Origin: DATARN01 sp036264135
GTDB lineage: Bacteria > Actinomycetota > Acidimicrobiia > Acidimicrobiales > Palsa-688
DNA: 64,000 nt
Direction of reading: 5' to 3'
Assembly: GCA_036264135.1 (NCBI GenBank)
Contig: DATARN010000020.1
Span: 1-64,000 of the forward strand
Below the pieces are notes generated by a model. It did not search any database and was not told the origin of the DNA. It worked only from the letters and a program-made list of their open reading frames with translations. Each line of letters begins with the position of its first letter. Position 1 is the first letter of the stretch. This document shows positions 57,590-64,000 of this stretch, piece by piece. Made by a program: the position numbers and the translations under genes.

Positions 57590-57642
57590 CAGCGGCCCCG
57601 TCCGCCAAGAGGGGGGGACTCGGCGGAACGGGGCTCACGCTG
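57590..57642. repeat. Imperfect long hairpin in the scar
   Basis: Left arm CAGCG-GCCCCGT-CCGCC pairs with right arm GGCGG-A-ACGGGGC-TCA-CGCTG around a 15-nt G-rich loop: 17 paired bases interrupted by two small bulges. It could be a terminator-like structure or the end of a mobile element. Confidence 0.6.
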
Positions 57643-57672
57643 CGGTCGGCTTGGGGGGGGAACCAAAGCCTG

Positions 57673-57692
57673 CTTGTGATTTTATTCACAAG
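57673..57692. promoter_or_regulatory. Perfect CRP/GlxR-type palindrome
   Basis: CTTGTGA-N6-TCACAAG, a 7-bp perfect inverted repeat whose core TGTGA-N6-TCACA is the CRP consensus, also used by actinobacterial Crp/GlxR. It lies in an A/T-rich spacer within otherwise extremely GC-rich DNA, about 350 bp before the cupin gene. Confidence 0.6.
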
Positions 57693-57792
57693 GCGTCGAG
57701 ATGTCAACCCCTCAGCGAAAAAACCTCGACCTGTTCCAGCGGGCCGCCCCGCCCCTGGGGCGCCCCACCCGCCCGGCCCCGCCGGCGCCGCT

Positions 57793-57997
57793 GGCGGCCG
57801 CGCCCGGCCACCTCGTGGCGACAACGGTCGGCGCCCGCCACACCAACTCGCCGCAACCTCCCCCACCGACCGCCCGGCCGACCCGCCGGCGGCCGCGTCC
57901 GGCCACCTTGTGGCGACAACATGCGGCGCCCGCCACACCAACTCGCCGCAACCTCCCCCACCGCCCGCCCGACCGACCCGCCGGCGGCCGCGCCCGG
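57793..57997. repeat. 95-bp tandem direct repeat (two full copies plus 15 bp)
   Basis: Copy 1 is 57793-57887, copy 2 is 57888-57982, and 15 bp of a third copy end at 57997. Each begins GGCGGCCGCGYCCGG, contains the inverted repeat GCCAC-CTY-GTGGC, then a GCGCCCGCCACACCAACTCG segment. Copies differ at only a few positions. Confidence 0.85.
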
Positions 57998-58043
57998 ACC
58001 CACCGCCCGCCGGCGGGCGCCGGCGGGTAATACCGTCTTGGCC

Positions 58044-58355
58044 GTGGACAGCGAATTCCCACCTCAGATCCGCCGGTTGCCGCCCTTCGAGGGGGCGTTC
58101 GACGCTTTCCGGCTGGCGGCGCCGGACTGCGACGTGCTCTTCGCCTCTTATCCGGCGGGGACGGCGATCGACGTCCACGACCATGAGACGGACAACGTCG
58201 GCGTCATCACCAACGGGCAACTCATCTTGACGGTAAACGGCGCCGAATCCCGGTATGGGCCCGGTGAGTGGTACCACGTGGCACCCCACCAGCCGCATGC
58301 CGCCCGTTTCGAGATCGAGACCTCAGAAATCGAGTTCTGGTTCCGCCCCAGCTAA
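58044..58355 (+). CDS. Small cupin protein
   Basis: A 103-residue single-domain cupin. Motif 1: GTAIDVHDHETDNVGVITNGQLILTV, with two His and a reduced Glu/Asp set; motif 2: YGPGEWYHVAPHQPHAARFE, with two further His. FASYPAG precedes motif 1. It starts just after the tandem repeats; GTG 58044 is used (TTG 58038 also possible). The CRP-type palindrome upstream may regulate it. Its TAA overlaps the stop of the convergent small gene. Function not predictable beyond metal-dependent small-molecule binding. Confidence 0.82.
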   Translation: MDSEFPPQIRRLPPFEGAFDAFRLAAPDCDVLFASYPAGTAIDVHDHETDNVGVITNGQLILTVNGAESRYGPGEWYHVAPHQPHAARFEIETSEIEFWFRPS

Positions 58356-58657
58356 TCCGCGGTTGGGGAAAAGATGCCGGCGAGTGCTCCGACCGCGTCG
58401 TCCGGGGCCACGACCTCCAGCCACCGCCGGCCGCCTTCCAGCTGGACCCGGAACCCAAAGAACGGGCAGCATTGCTGCTCGCGTTCGGCCAGGTCGACGA
58501 TGCGCACCAGCACGTCGTCGCCGGCCCGCAATTGCAGCCGGACGAGGTTGTCGCCCGACTCGATCAGCTCTACGTCGGCGGCGATGGTGTGGCGCCATTC
58601 CGCCACCCGGGCTTGGGCATCGCCGGCATCGAGCGAGCAGGCGATGGGAATTCGCAC
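58352..58657 (-). CDS. Small protein with CCPFF motif (unknown function)
   Basis: About 101 residues beginning RIPIACSLDAGDAQARVAEW, then a beta-strand-rich middle and LAEREQQCCPFFGFRVQLEGGRRWLEVVAPDDA. The Cys-Cys-Pro-Phe-Phe motif is seen in a family of small proteins often near heavy-metal regulators, but I cannot name it with confidence. GTG 58657 is preferred over longer starts because upstream residues look non-conserved. Its stop overlaps that of the cupin gene tail to tail. Two adjacent Cys plus Cys6 could bind a soft metal. Confidence 0.6.
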   Translation of the reverse strand: MRIPIACSLDAGDAQARVAEWRHTIAADVELIESGDNLVRLQLRAGDDVLVRIVDLAEREQQCCPFFGFRVQLEGGRRWLEVVAPDDAVGALAGIFSPTAD

Positions 58658-58885
58658 CTCACCATGATGCCAGCGCAGCAGCAGCCCCTGGCCAAGGAAG
58701 AACGGCCCGCCGCGCCGGCCCGCCGTCCAGCGCCCGATCTGTGTGCCACGGGAGTTCTCGGCATCGTTTTTGACCATATGTGGTCGTCACGATGCTGAGA
58801 ACGCTGGCGACTCACAGATCCCGGTCCCCGGCCCCGGTCCGTGGCGCGGGGGCGGGCCCAGCTGCTGGCCGCCGCCCATCCGGTG

Positions 58886-59266
58886 TCAGGCGGCGGGCAA
58901 ATCGCCGAAGAAACCGGTGACGGTTTGCAGCCGGCCGTCGGGAGCGACGGTGCCCACATCGATGCCGGCGACGGTGACTGTGCCGTCGGGCGCGACCAGC
59001 TCCCAGGCGTAGCGGAAGCGGTCGTGGTGGACGTCGACGCCGCTCACCCGGCGGAAACGCTGGCCGGCGTAGTGCTGGCACAGCACGGCGGCGAAGTCGT
59101 TGAGGCCGGCGAGGCCTTCGCCGACGAGGGGCGGATCGGTCAGGCTGCCGTCGGCGGCCCAGGCGCGGGCCAGGAGTTCGCCTCGCGTGGTCTCGTCGGT
59201 CTCGGTCAGGGCGGCCAGGCTGGTGTCGACGGTGGCGGAGATGTCGGCGGTGGTGGTCTCGGTCAT
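58886..59266 (-). CDS. SnoaL/NTF2-like protein
   Basis: A 126-residue NTF2-fold (SnoaL-like) protein. Its helical start (ISATVDTSLAALTETDETTRGELLARAWAADGSLTDP) and the cone-shaped sheet (FRRVSGVDVHHDRFRYAWELVAPDGTVTVAGIDVG) fit this family, and VTGFFGDLP closes it as in the usual SnoaL C-terminus. The ATG at 59266 has AAAGGAG 6 bp upstream. It is divergent from the MmyB-like regulator, an arrangement common for a regulator and its target. Substrate unknown. Confidence 0.88.
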   Translation of the reverse strand: MTETTTADISATVDTSLAALTETDETTRGELLARAWAADGSLTDPPLVGEGLAGLNDFAAVLCQHYAGQRFRRVSGVDVHHDRFRYAWELVAPDGTVTVAGIDVGTVAPDGRLQTVTGFFGDLPAA

Positions 59267-59318
59267 GGGAATGCTCCTTTGGCTCTTCGGCTCGGTGTCC
59301 GTTAGCTCCCACGTTGAG

Positions 59319-59354
59319 GCACCCGCTGTCGAGGTGCGATTACCTGAGAGGTAA
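59319..59354. promoter_or_regulatory. Palindromic operators between SnoaL gene and MmyB-like regulator
   Basis: Two inverted repeats lie in the divergent gap: GCACC-N9-GGTGC (59319-59337) and TTACCT-GAG-AGGTAA (59340-59354). The second is perfect and sits 36 bp before the regulator ATG. They are good candidates for self-control and control of the SnoaL gene. Confidence 0.6.
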
Positions 59355-59390
59355 AGGACGTGAAAACCCCCCGTCGTTAGGGTGAGCCCG

Positions 59391-60227
59391 ATGACGACCG
59401 TTACCGCTCCCCCACCCGCCAGCGTCGGCGTCCTCTTGCGGGACTGGCGCCAGCGCCGGCGCCTTAGCCAGCTTGACCTGGCAATGGAGGCCGAGGTGTC
59501 GGCCCGCCACCTCAGCTTCGTCGAGACGGGACGAGCCAAGCCGAGCCGCGAGTTGGTACTTCACCTTGCCGGCCACCTGGAGGTCCCGTTGCGGGAACGG
59601 AACACGTTGCTGTTGGCGGCTGGTTACGCCCCGGTGTACCAACAGACACAACTCGACGATGCGGCCATGGGCCCGGTTCGGGCCGCCCTGGACCGCATCG
59701 TCGGCGCCCATCAGCCATTTCCCGCGGTGGTGGTTGACCGGCGCTGGGACCTGGTGACGGCCAACGCCGCCGCCCTGGAGATCCTCACCGACGGCGTGGC
59801 TCCGGCTCTGCTGGCACCGCCGCCCAACGCGCTGCGGGTCTCGCTGCATCCCGACGGCCTGGCCGGCCGGATCGAGAACCTGGAGGAATGGGCCCAGCAC
59901 CTGCTCGAGCGGCTTGACCGCCAGGTAGCGACCAGCGGCGCCCGCGACCTCCGGGACCTGGCGCGGGAGTTGCGCAGCTACCCGAATATGGCCTCGCTCG
60001 CTCGCCCCGGCGCAGAAGGGGGCGTTGTCCAAACGGGCGAGTTGGCCGAGCGACTGTTCGTGCCCCTGGTGCTGCGCCATCGGGGCCGGCGGCTGCGGCT
60101 GTTCAGCACCGTCGCCACCTTCGGGACGGCCCTCGATATCACGATCGCAGAACTGGCGATCGAGTCCTTCTTTCCCGCCGACGCCGAGACGGCCGCCGCC
60201 TTAGAGGGTGGACGGGCGCCGGGCTAG
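59391..60227 (+). CDS. XRE-family regulator with MmyB-like ligand-binding domain
   Basis: A 278-residue transcription factor. Residues about 10-70 are an XRE helix-turn-helix (LLRDWRQRRRLSQLDLAMEAEVSARHLSFVETGRAKPSRELV). Residues about 100-270 are the PAS-like MmyB domain with FPAVVVDRRWDLVTANAAA...RVSLHPDGLAGRIENLEEW and the C-terminal ELAIESFFPAD. Such regulators bind fatty-acid-like ligands and control adjacent oxidoreductase or SnoaL genes. ATG 59391 has AGGGTGAG upstream. It overlaps the convergent patatin gene by 27 bp. Confidence 0.92.
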   Translation: MTTVTAPPPASVGVLLRDWRQRRRLSQLDLAMEAEVSARHLSFVETGRAKPSRELVLHLAGHLEVPLRERNTLLLAAGYAPVYQQTQLDDAAMGPVRAALDRIVGAHQPFPAVVVDRRWDLVTANAAALEILTDGVAPALLAPPPNALRVSLHPDGLAGRIENLEEWAQHLLERLDRQVATSGARDLRDLARELRSYPNMASLARPGAEGGVVQTGELAERLFVPLVLRHRGRRLRLFSTVATFGTALDITIAELAIESFFPADAETAAALEGGRAPG

Positions 60228-63200
60228 GCGACCGCCGGCCAGGCGGCGCAGGTAGGAAATGGCGACGCTGACCAGGACAACGAACCCGAGGACGGCCAAG
60301 AGACCCCACCAGGAGTTCCGCAGCCACGGCAGGACGGTCCGCACGACCCAGCCCTGGTTGGAGTTGTTCTCGCGTCCGAGCAACCAGTCGCGGGTGGCCG
60401 GGAGGCAGGCGATTACCAGCGCCGCCACGGCCGTGACCGCGGCCAGGGCGCTCAGCAGTCCGCGTTTGAACGACCACGCTCCGAAGACGGCCAGGTAGAG
60501 ACCCACCAGCATCATGACCCCGCCGGTGAACCCGAGCACGGTGGACTGGCGGCTGGCGAGCACGAAACCGACTGCTGTCAGGCCCACACCGCCGAAAATC
60601 ATCCGCCGCGGCGCGGTCCCCGTCACGTTGACCGCCCGGTAGCCGGTCAGGGTGACGGTCCGCAGGGTCGAGAACAGCGGGGTCAGGGCCGACGGGGGGT
60701 TGGCCACGGCGGCGGGGATAACGGCGGCGACCACGGCCACCGCCTTGGCGAGGGTCTTGGTCAGCAGCGGTGAACCGAGCTCGTCGCCGAAGGTCTGGCG
60801 ACAAACCGGATTGCTGCGCAGGAGGGCGACGACCTGGGTGGGATCGCCGATCGCGGCGGCGCCGTGGCCCTGGGAGGAGGCGGCGGCGCGGACCTCCTTG
60901 GTCGCGGCGCGAGGGGACCGGCCGTCGGCCACGGCGGCCACCGCCGCTTGGGCAGCGGCGGTGGCGTGGGCGGCGGTGCCGGCGGCGTTGAGGACATCGG
61001 TCGGCCAGCTGCCATCGCCGCGCCCTGGTTGGCGCAACATCTGCGATGCCACCTCGACCAACTCGCGCGCGGCGATCAGCTCCTGCACGGCGCGTGCCAC
61101 CCATAAAGACGTCGCCGGCAGGCTCACGGGAACGGGCACCAGGTCGTCGTCGAGAAACGCCAGCTCTTGGTCGATGGCCGCGGCCAGAGGCGTTCCCAGG
61201 GACCCATGGTCTGCGCCGATCGCGATATCGGGCACCGGGCCGGCAATGGCGGCCAGCCTGGCCCGGAAGGCGTCCTTTCCACCCTCGCGATGCAGGGCGC
61301 CGATGCGCCGGGGGTCGAGGAGCACATGGACCAGCCAGCCGGCCCCGTCGAGGCGGCCCCACATCCAGTCGTTGGCCCGCCACGACGCCTTGTAGAACGC
61401 GCCGAAGTGGTGAATCTGGGTGCCGGTCAACTTGGCGGCGGCGTCGGTGCGGCTCAGGTCCAATAAGCAGCGGGTGTTCGAGCTGACCTGAATGAGTTCC
61501 ACCGGTTGGTCGACGTCCACGTCGATCGGCAGCATCGACCGTTCGGCGACATAGAGACTCAGCAGCCGGGCGGCGGCCACGTCTCGGTCGGACCCCAAGT
61601 AGGCCAGGTAGGTCGCCACCTGCTGGGCGGCATCGGCCCGCCGGCGGCCGGCGGAACCAGGCGGGGCGGCAAGACCGGCCGGGCCGGCGGGCGGGGCGGC
61701 GGCGGCCGGGCCGCCGGTCAACCCCGGCGCTCCGGCAGGCGGCGCGGCGTGGCCATCGATCAGTGCCTGGAGCTGCGGGCGGGCGGCGACGACCAGCGTG
61801 GCCAGGGACCACCAACCCTGGGCCAGTCCGGCAGGCACCGTGCTGGGAACGTCCGGGGTCTCGCATTCCCCCAGGGCCTGGGCCGCCACCGCTGACGTCG
61901 CCTGCACGGTCGAGAAGCTGGCCAGCGAGCCGGTGTCGTTGCCCTGGGCGGCGATGCTCACCGCCTGAAAGGCGTCGTGGTCGACGTTGCCGGCAACGGC
62001 GGCCACGAACGCCTGGTGAGCCTGGTGGGACAGACCGGCCAGCATCACCCGCTGATCGGCGCCCGTCGCCAAGGGGTACGCCATCCGCAGCACGCTGAGA
62101 ACGGTGATCCGTGCTCCCTCAAACGCCGAGCGGCCCAGGGCGGCCAGGCCGCAGTAGTCGCCGACCGCCGGCGGCACCCAGGCGGCGCGGATGGCGGCCG
62201 CCGCCTCGTCCCGGCACACCGTTTCCGGGTTCTGCCCGGCGGCCAGCTCGGCCACCCAGCCGGTCGGGACCCGGACGGTCGTGATGGCTCGCATGATGGC
62301 CTGGATGACCGGTATCGCCAGCCGTTCGCTTTCCCGTCGGGCGTAGGCCGCCCACCCGGCGTCGGTGACCAGCTGGCCCCGGCAGAACTGGCATCCGAGC
62401 TCGGCCAGCCGGAGCCGAGCGTCGGCCCGACCGACGACGTTGTCGTTGTGGCGGCGGATGGCGCGGAGGTCGGCCGAGATGCTGTGGTTCAGGGCCGCCC
62501 CGAGGTCCTTGCGCAGCGCCTCGGCCAGCAGCAGCGGCTTGTCGATGGCTTCCACCGGGGGAACCGCTTTGGGGTCGGGAACGCCCCCTGGATCCGGCAC
62601 GACGTAGAGGAGGACCCGGCGGATCTGCTGGCCATAGGCGGGGGCGTCGAACACCGCTTGCAGGAGTGGACCGATGGGCCGGTTGGCGAGGATGCCGCCG
62701 TCGGCCGCCCAGTGGGGCGTGGTGAGGTTGGTGAACTCCGCCATGGCCGGCCGCGACGACGGCCCTTCGGTCGCGGCCACCGCCTCGGTGAAGGGTATGA
62801 ACGCCGGTTCGAAGGCGCCCGGAAACGAGGCGCTGGCCCGGGCGGCCAGCGCGATGGCGGGCAGGGCGGCCTGGAAGTCGTCGCCCGCGAAGGCGAACCG
62901 GCCGTGGTGGTCGACGTCGGGGACCAGCGTTCCGTAGTCGTCGGTGAACCGGCTGGTCTCGGGGGTGAGCAGGGTGGTGGTGATGAACACCTTGGTCGGG
63001 ACGGGAGGCGGGGCGCCGCCGGCGGTGGCGGTGAGACGGGTGAGCCCGGTGACCAGCCCGTCGAGCAGGACCCCGTCGCCTTGGAGCAGCGACGGCGGCC
63101 CTTTCTGCTGGGGATTGCGCAGCAGGGTGTCGAAGGCTCCGGTTTCCAGCCAGATGTCCCGCAACGGCCCGAGGTCGACGCCGCGGGCGGCGCACACACC

Positions 63201-63521
63201 GAGCAGGGCGGCGTTGATGCCGCCGGCGCTGGTCCCCGAGAGGACATCGATGGCGACGACGACGTCGAGCAGCTCGAGCAGCCGGCGGTACAGGTCGCGC
63301 ACCGCGGCGTCGCCGACGCTGAAGCCGTCGGTCGTGGTCGGGTCGCGCCGGGCCCGGCTGGCCTGGTCGAGCAGGTTCATCTCCCGGGCCACTCCGCCCA
63401 TCCAGATGGCCAAGCTGACCCCGCCGGTCATGGCCGAGGCGATGCGGATTTCCTGCGTCCCCGCGCTCACCGGAACAGGACCGCCGGTCGCGGCCGTCGA
63501 TGGATCCCCCTGGTCGCCCAC
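60201..63521 (-). CDS. Giant patatin-like phospholipase with C-terminal membrane domain
   Basis: A 1,106-residue protein. Residues about 25-320 are a patatin domain: oxyanion-hole GGVSLAIWMGGV (33-44), nucleophile LSGTSAGG (Ser98 in GxSxG) and the dyad Asp in WAADGGILANRP (Asp274). A large DUF3376-like region follows, then at about 965-1095 four hydrophobic helices (for example GLTAVGFVLAS, LVGLYLAVFGAW, LAAVTAVAALVIACL, LLAVLGFVVLVSVAI) and a basic tail. This matches the patatin-related family with a C-terminal membrane anchor. It should hydrolyse acyl-lipids at the membrane. GTG 63521 has AAGGGGGA upstream. Confidence 0.9.
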   Translation of the reverse strand: MGDQGDPSTAATGGPVPVSAGTQEIRIASAMTGGVSLAIWMGGVAREMNLLDQASRARRDPTTTDGFSVGDAAVRDLYRRLLELLDVVVAIDVLSGTSAGGINAALLGVCAARGVDLGPLRDIWLETGAFDTLLRNPQQKGPPSLLQGDGVLLDGLVTGLTRLTATAGGAPPPVPTKVFITTTLLTPETSRFTDDYGTLVPDVDHHGRFAFAGDDFQAALPAIALAARASASFPGAFEPAFIPFTEAVAATEGPSSRPAMAEFTNLTTPHWAADGGILANRPIGPLLQAVFDAPAYGQQIRRVLLYVVPDPGGVPDPKAVPPVEAIDKPLLLAEALRKDLGAALNHSISADLRAIRRHNDNVVGRADARLRLAELGCQFCRGQLVTDAGWAAYARRESERLAIPVIQAIMRAITTVRVPTGWVAELAAGQNPETVCRDEAAAAIRAAWVPPAVGDYCGLAALGRSAFEGARITVLSVLRMAYPLATGADQRVMLAGLSHQAHQAFVAAVAGNVDHDAFQAVSIAAQGNDTGSLASFSTVQATSAVAAQALGECETPDVPSTVPAGLAQGWWSLATLVVAARPQLQALIDGHAAPPAGAPGLTGGPAAAAPPAGPAGLAAPPGSAGRRRADAAQQVATYLAYLGSDRDVAAARLLSLYVAERSMLPIDVDVDQPVELIQVSSNTRCLLDLSRTDAAAKLTGTQIHHFGAFYKASWRANDWMWGRLDGAGWLVHVLLDPRRIGALHREGGKDAFRARLAAIAGPVPDIAIGADHGSLGTPLAAAIDQELAFLDDDLVPVPVSLPATSLWVARAVQELIAARELVEVASQMLRQPGRGDGSWPTDVLNAAGTAAHATAAAQAAVAAVADGRSPRAATKEVRAAASSQGHGAAAIGDPTQVVALLRSNPVCRQTFGDELGSPLLTKTLAKAVAVVAAVIPAAVANPPSALTPLFSTLRTVTLTGYRAVNVTGTAPRRMIFGGVGLTAVGFVLASRQSTVLGFTGGVMMLVGLYLAVFGAWSFKRGLLSALAAVTAVAALVIACLPATRDWLLGRENNSNQGWVVRTVLPWLRNSWWGLLAVLGFVVLVSVAISYLRRLAGGRLARRPSTL

Positions 63522-63602
63522 TGAACATCCCCCTTGAAGCGGTGAATCAGACCCAAGTATGCATGGGGAAGGGGCGACGCCGGCCGGGTGAGGTTCGTTC
63601 GG

Positions 63603-64000
63603 CTAAGGCGCGGGCGCCTTGCCCGCCCAGGGAGCGGCGCCGGGCTCGCCGGCGCCCACGTTGGCGGACAGGCGACCGAGGAGAGCCTCCAGGTGGGACA
63701 TCTCGTCGTCGCTGAACCCACGCCGGAGACGGCGGTCGAAGGCCACGGCGGCGCCGCGGAGGCGCACGAAGGCCCCCTCGCCGGCGGCGGTCAGCTCCAC
63801 CACGTGGATCCGCCGGTTGACCGGGTCCCGCCGGCGGGTAATCAGGCCGTCGCCCTCCATGGCGTTCAGGTGATGGGTCAAGGTGGCCTCCCGGACGCCG
63901 ACGGCGTCGGCCAGCTGGCGCTGGTTGGCCACCGGTCGGGTCTTGAGGTTCAGCAGTACCAACCACACGGGCAGTGACCCGCCAGCGCCGGCCAATGCGG
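63603..64000 (-). CDS. MarR-family transcriptional regulator (partial, N-terminus outside window)
   Basis: The last ~130 residues of a MarR repressor. It shows LVLLNLKTRPVANQRQLADAVGVREATLTHHLNAMEGDGLITRRRDPVNRRIHVVELTAAG, the winged helix-turn-helix with its wing, then a dimerisation helix. The frame is open to the right edge, so the true start is beyond 64000; TTG 63995 is only an internal candidate. It is upstream of the patatin gene on the same strand (81 bp gap) and may regulate it or an unseen neighbour. Confidence 0.85.
   Translation of the reverse strand, partial: ALAGAGGSLPVWLVLLNLKTRPVANQRQLADAVGVREATLTHHLNAMEGDGLITRRRDPVNRRIHVVELTAAGEGAFVRLRGAAVAFDRRLRRGFSDDEMSHLEALLGRLSANVGAGEPGAAPWAGKAPAP

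Larger units (their letters stand above)
57569..58043. other. Non-coding scar with hairpin, palindromes and tandem repeats
   Basis: This 475-bp stretch follows the broken ABC ATPase. It holds an imperfect hairpin (57590-57642), a CRP-type palindrome (57673-57692), a perfect 12-bp palindrome (TGGGGCGCCCCA, 57756-57767) and a 95-bp tandem repeat. Pro-rich open frames cross it, but repeat length is not a multiple of three and no ribosome site or known domain supports them. Confidence 0.65.

Noticed and set aside
57701..58030. Pro-rich 109-residue open frame starting after the CRP-type palindrome
   Set aside because: It lacks a ribosome site, spans 95-bp repeats that shift frame between copies, and matches no domain.

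Overview
The window is very GC-rich DNA (near 70% by eye) with frequent GTG and TTG starts, 1-4 bp stop/start overlaps and Thr- or Met-rich secreted proteins. It carries a full ergothioneine core (egtABCD), an acyl-ACP desaturase, CsoR/CopA copper control and an LAxTG-type surface anchor. Together these point to an Actinomycetota chromosome, perhaps a deep-branching or uncultured lineage such as Acidimicrobiia. The class-level guess is inference only. No rRNA, tRNA, CRISPR array, phage module or intact transposase was seen.

Layout. 1-4.8 kb: a partial MBL-fold hydrolase, then a tightly coupled four-gene unit of GT1 glycosyltransferase, AspRS-like protein, class III aminotransferase and VOC protein, closed by a strong bidirectional terminator. 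4.85-9.4 kb: a secreted beta-helix protein, a cupredoxin lipoprotein with a Met/Gly/Thr tail, an ABC-2 exporter and a YtkA-like protein. 9.4-16.5 kb: a small NRPS-like cluster of aryl-CoA-ligase-like enzyme, FAD monooxygenase, adenylation-carrier protein, a condensation protein with degenerate carrier domains, and a thioredoxin-like protein. 16.5-19.9 kb: a csoR-copA-copZ-cupin copper operon with two CsoR-like boxes. 20-29.7 kb: two large surface proteins built from three copies of one domain, translationally coupled to an oligopeptide ABC transporter.

29.7-47.3 kb is mostly housekeeping: a second glycosyltransferase, an alpha/beta hydrolase, an M1 aminopeptidase, a metallophosphoesterase, xseAB, an acyl-ACP desaturase, a DEAD-box helicase, an ion-channel-like membrane protein, an OSBS-family enzyme, RpiB, an O-methyltransferase, a CFA-synthase-like enzyme and a short NAD-glutamate dehydrogenase. 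47.4-51.8 kb is the ergothioneine operon, preceded by a possible 27-codon leader ORF. 51.9-57.5 kb holds cell-envelope and signalling genes (LAxTG protein, DUF4012 protein, Ogt, NlpC/P60 hydrolase, RsbU-type phosphatase). 57.5-58.0 kb is a scar: the first 21 codons of an ABC ATPase followed by a hairpin, a perfect CRP-type palindrome and a 95-bp tandem repeat. 58-64 kb has small cupin/SnoaL proteins, an MmyB-like regulator with a palindromic operator, a giant patatin-like protein and a partial MarR regulator.

The least ordinary parts are the AspRS-like operon (both class II signature glutamates replaced), the NRPS-like cluster with serine-less carrier domains, the three-domain surface-protein/peptide-transporter operon, and the ABC-gene scar. 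Domain calls rest on motifs read by eye; no database search was possible.
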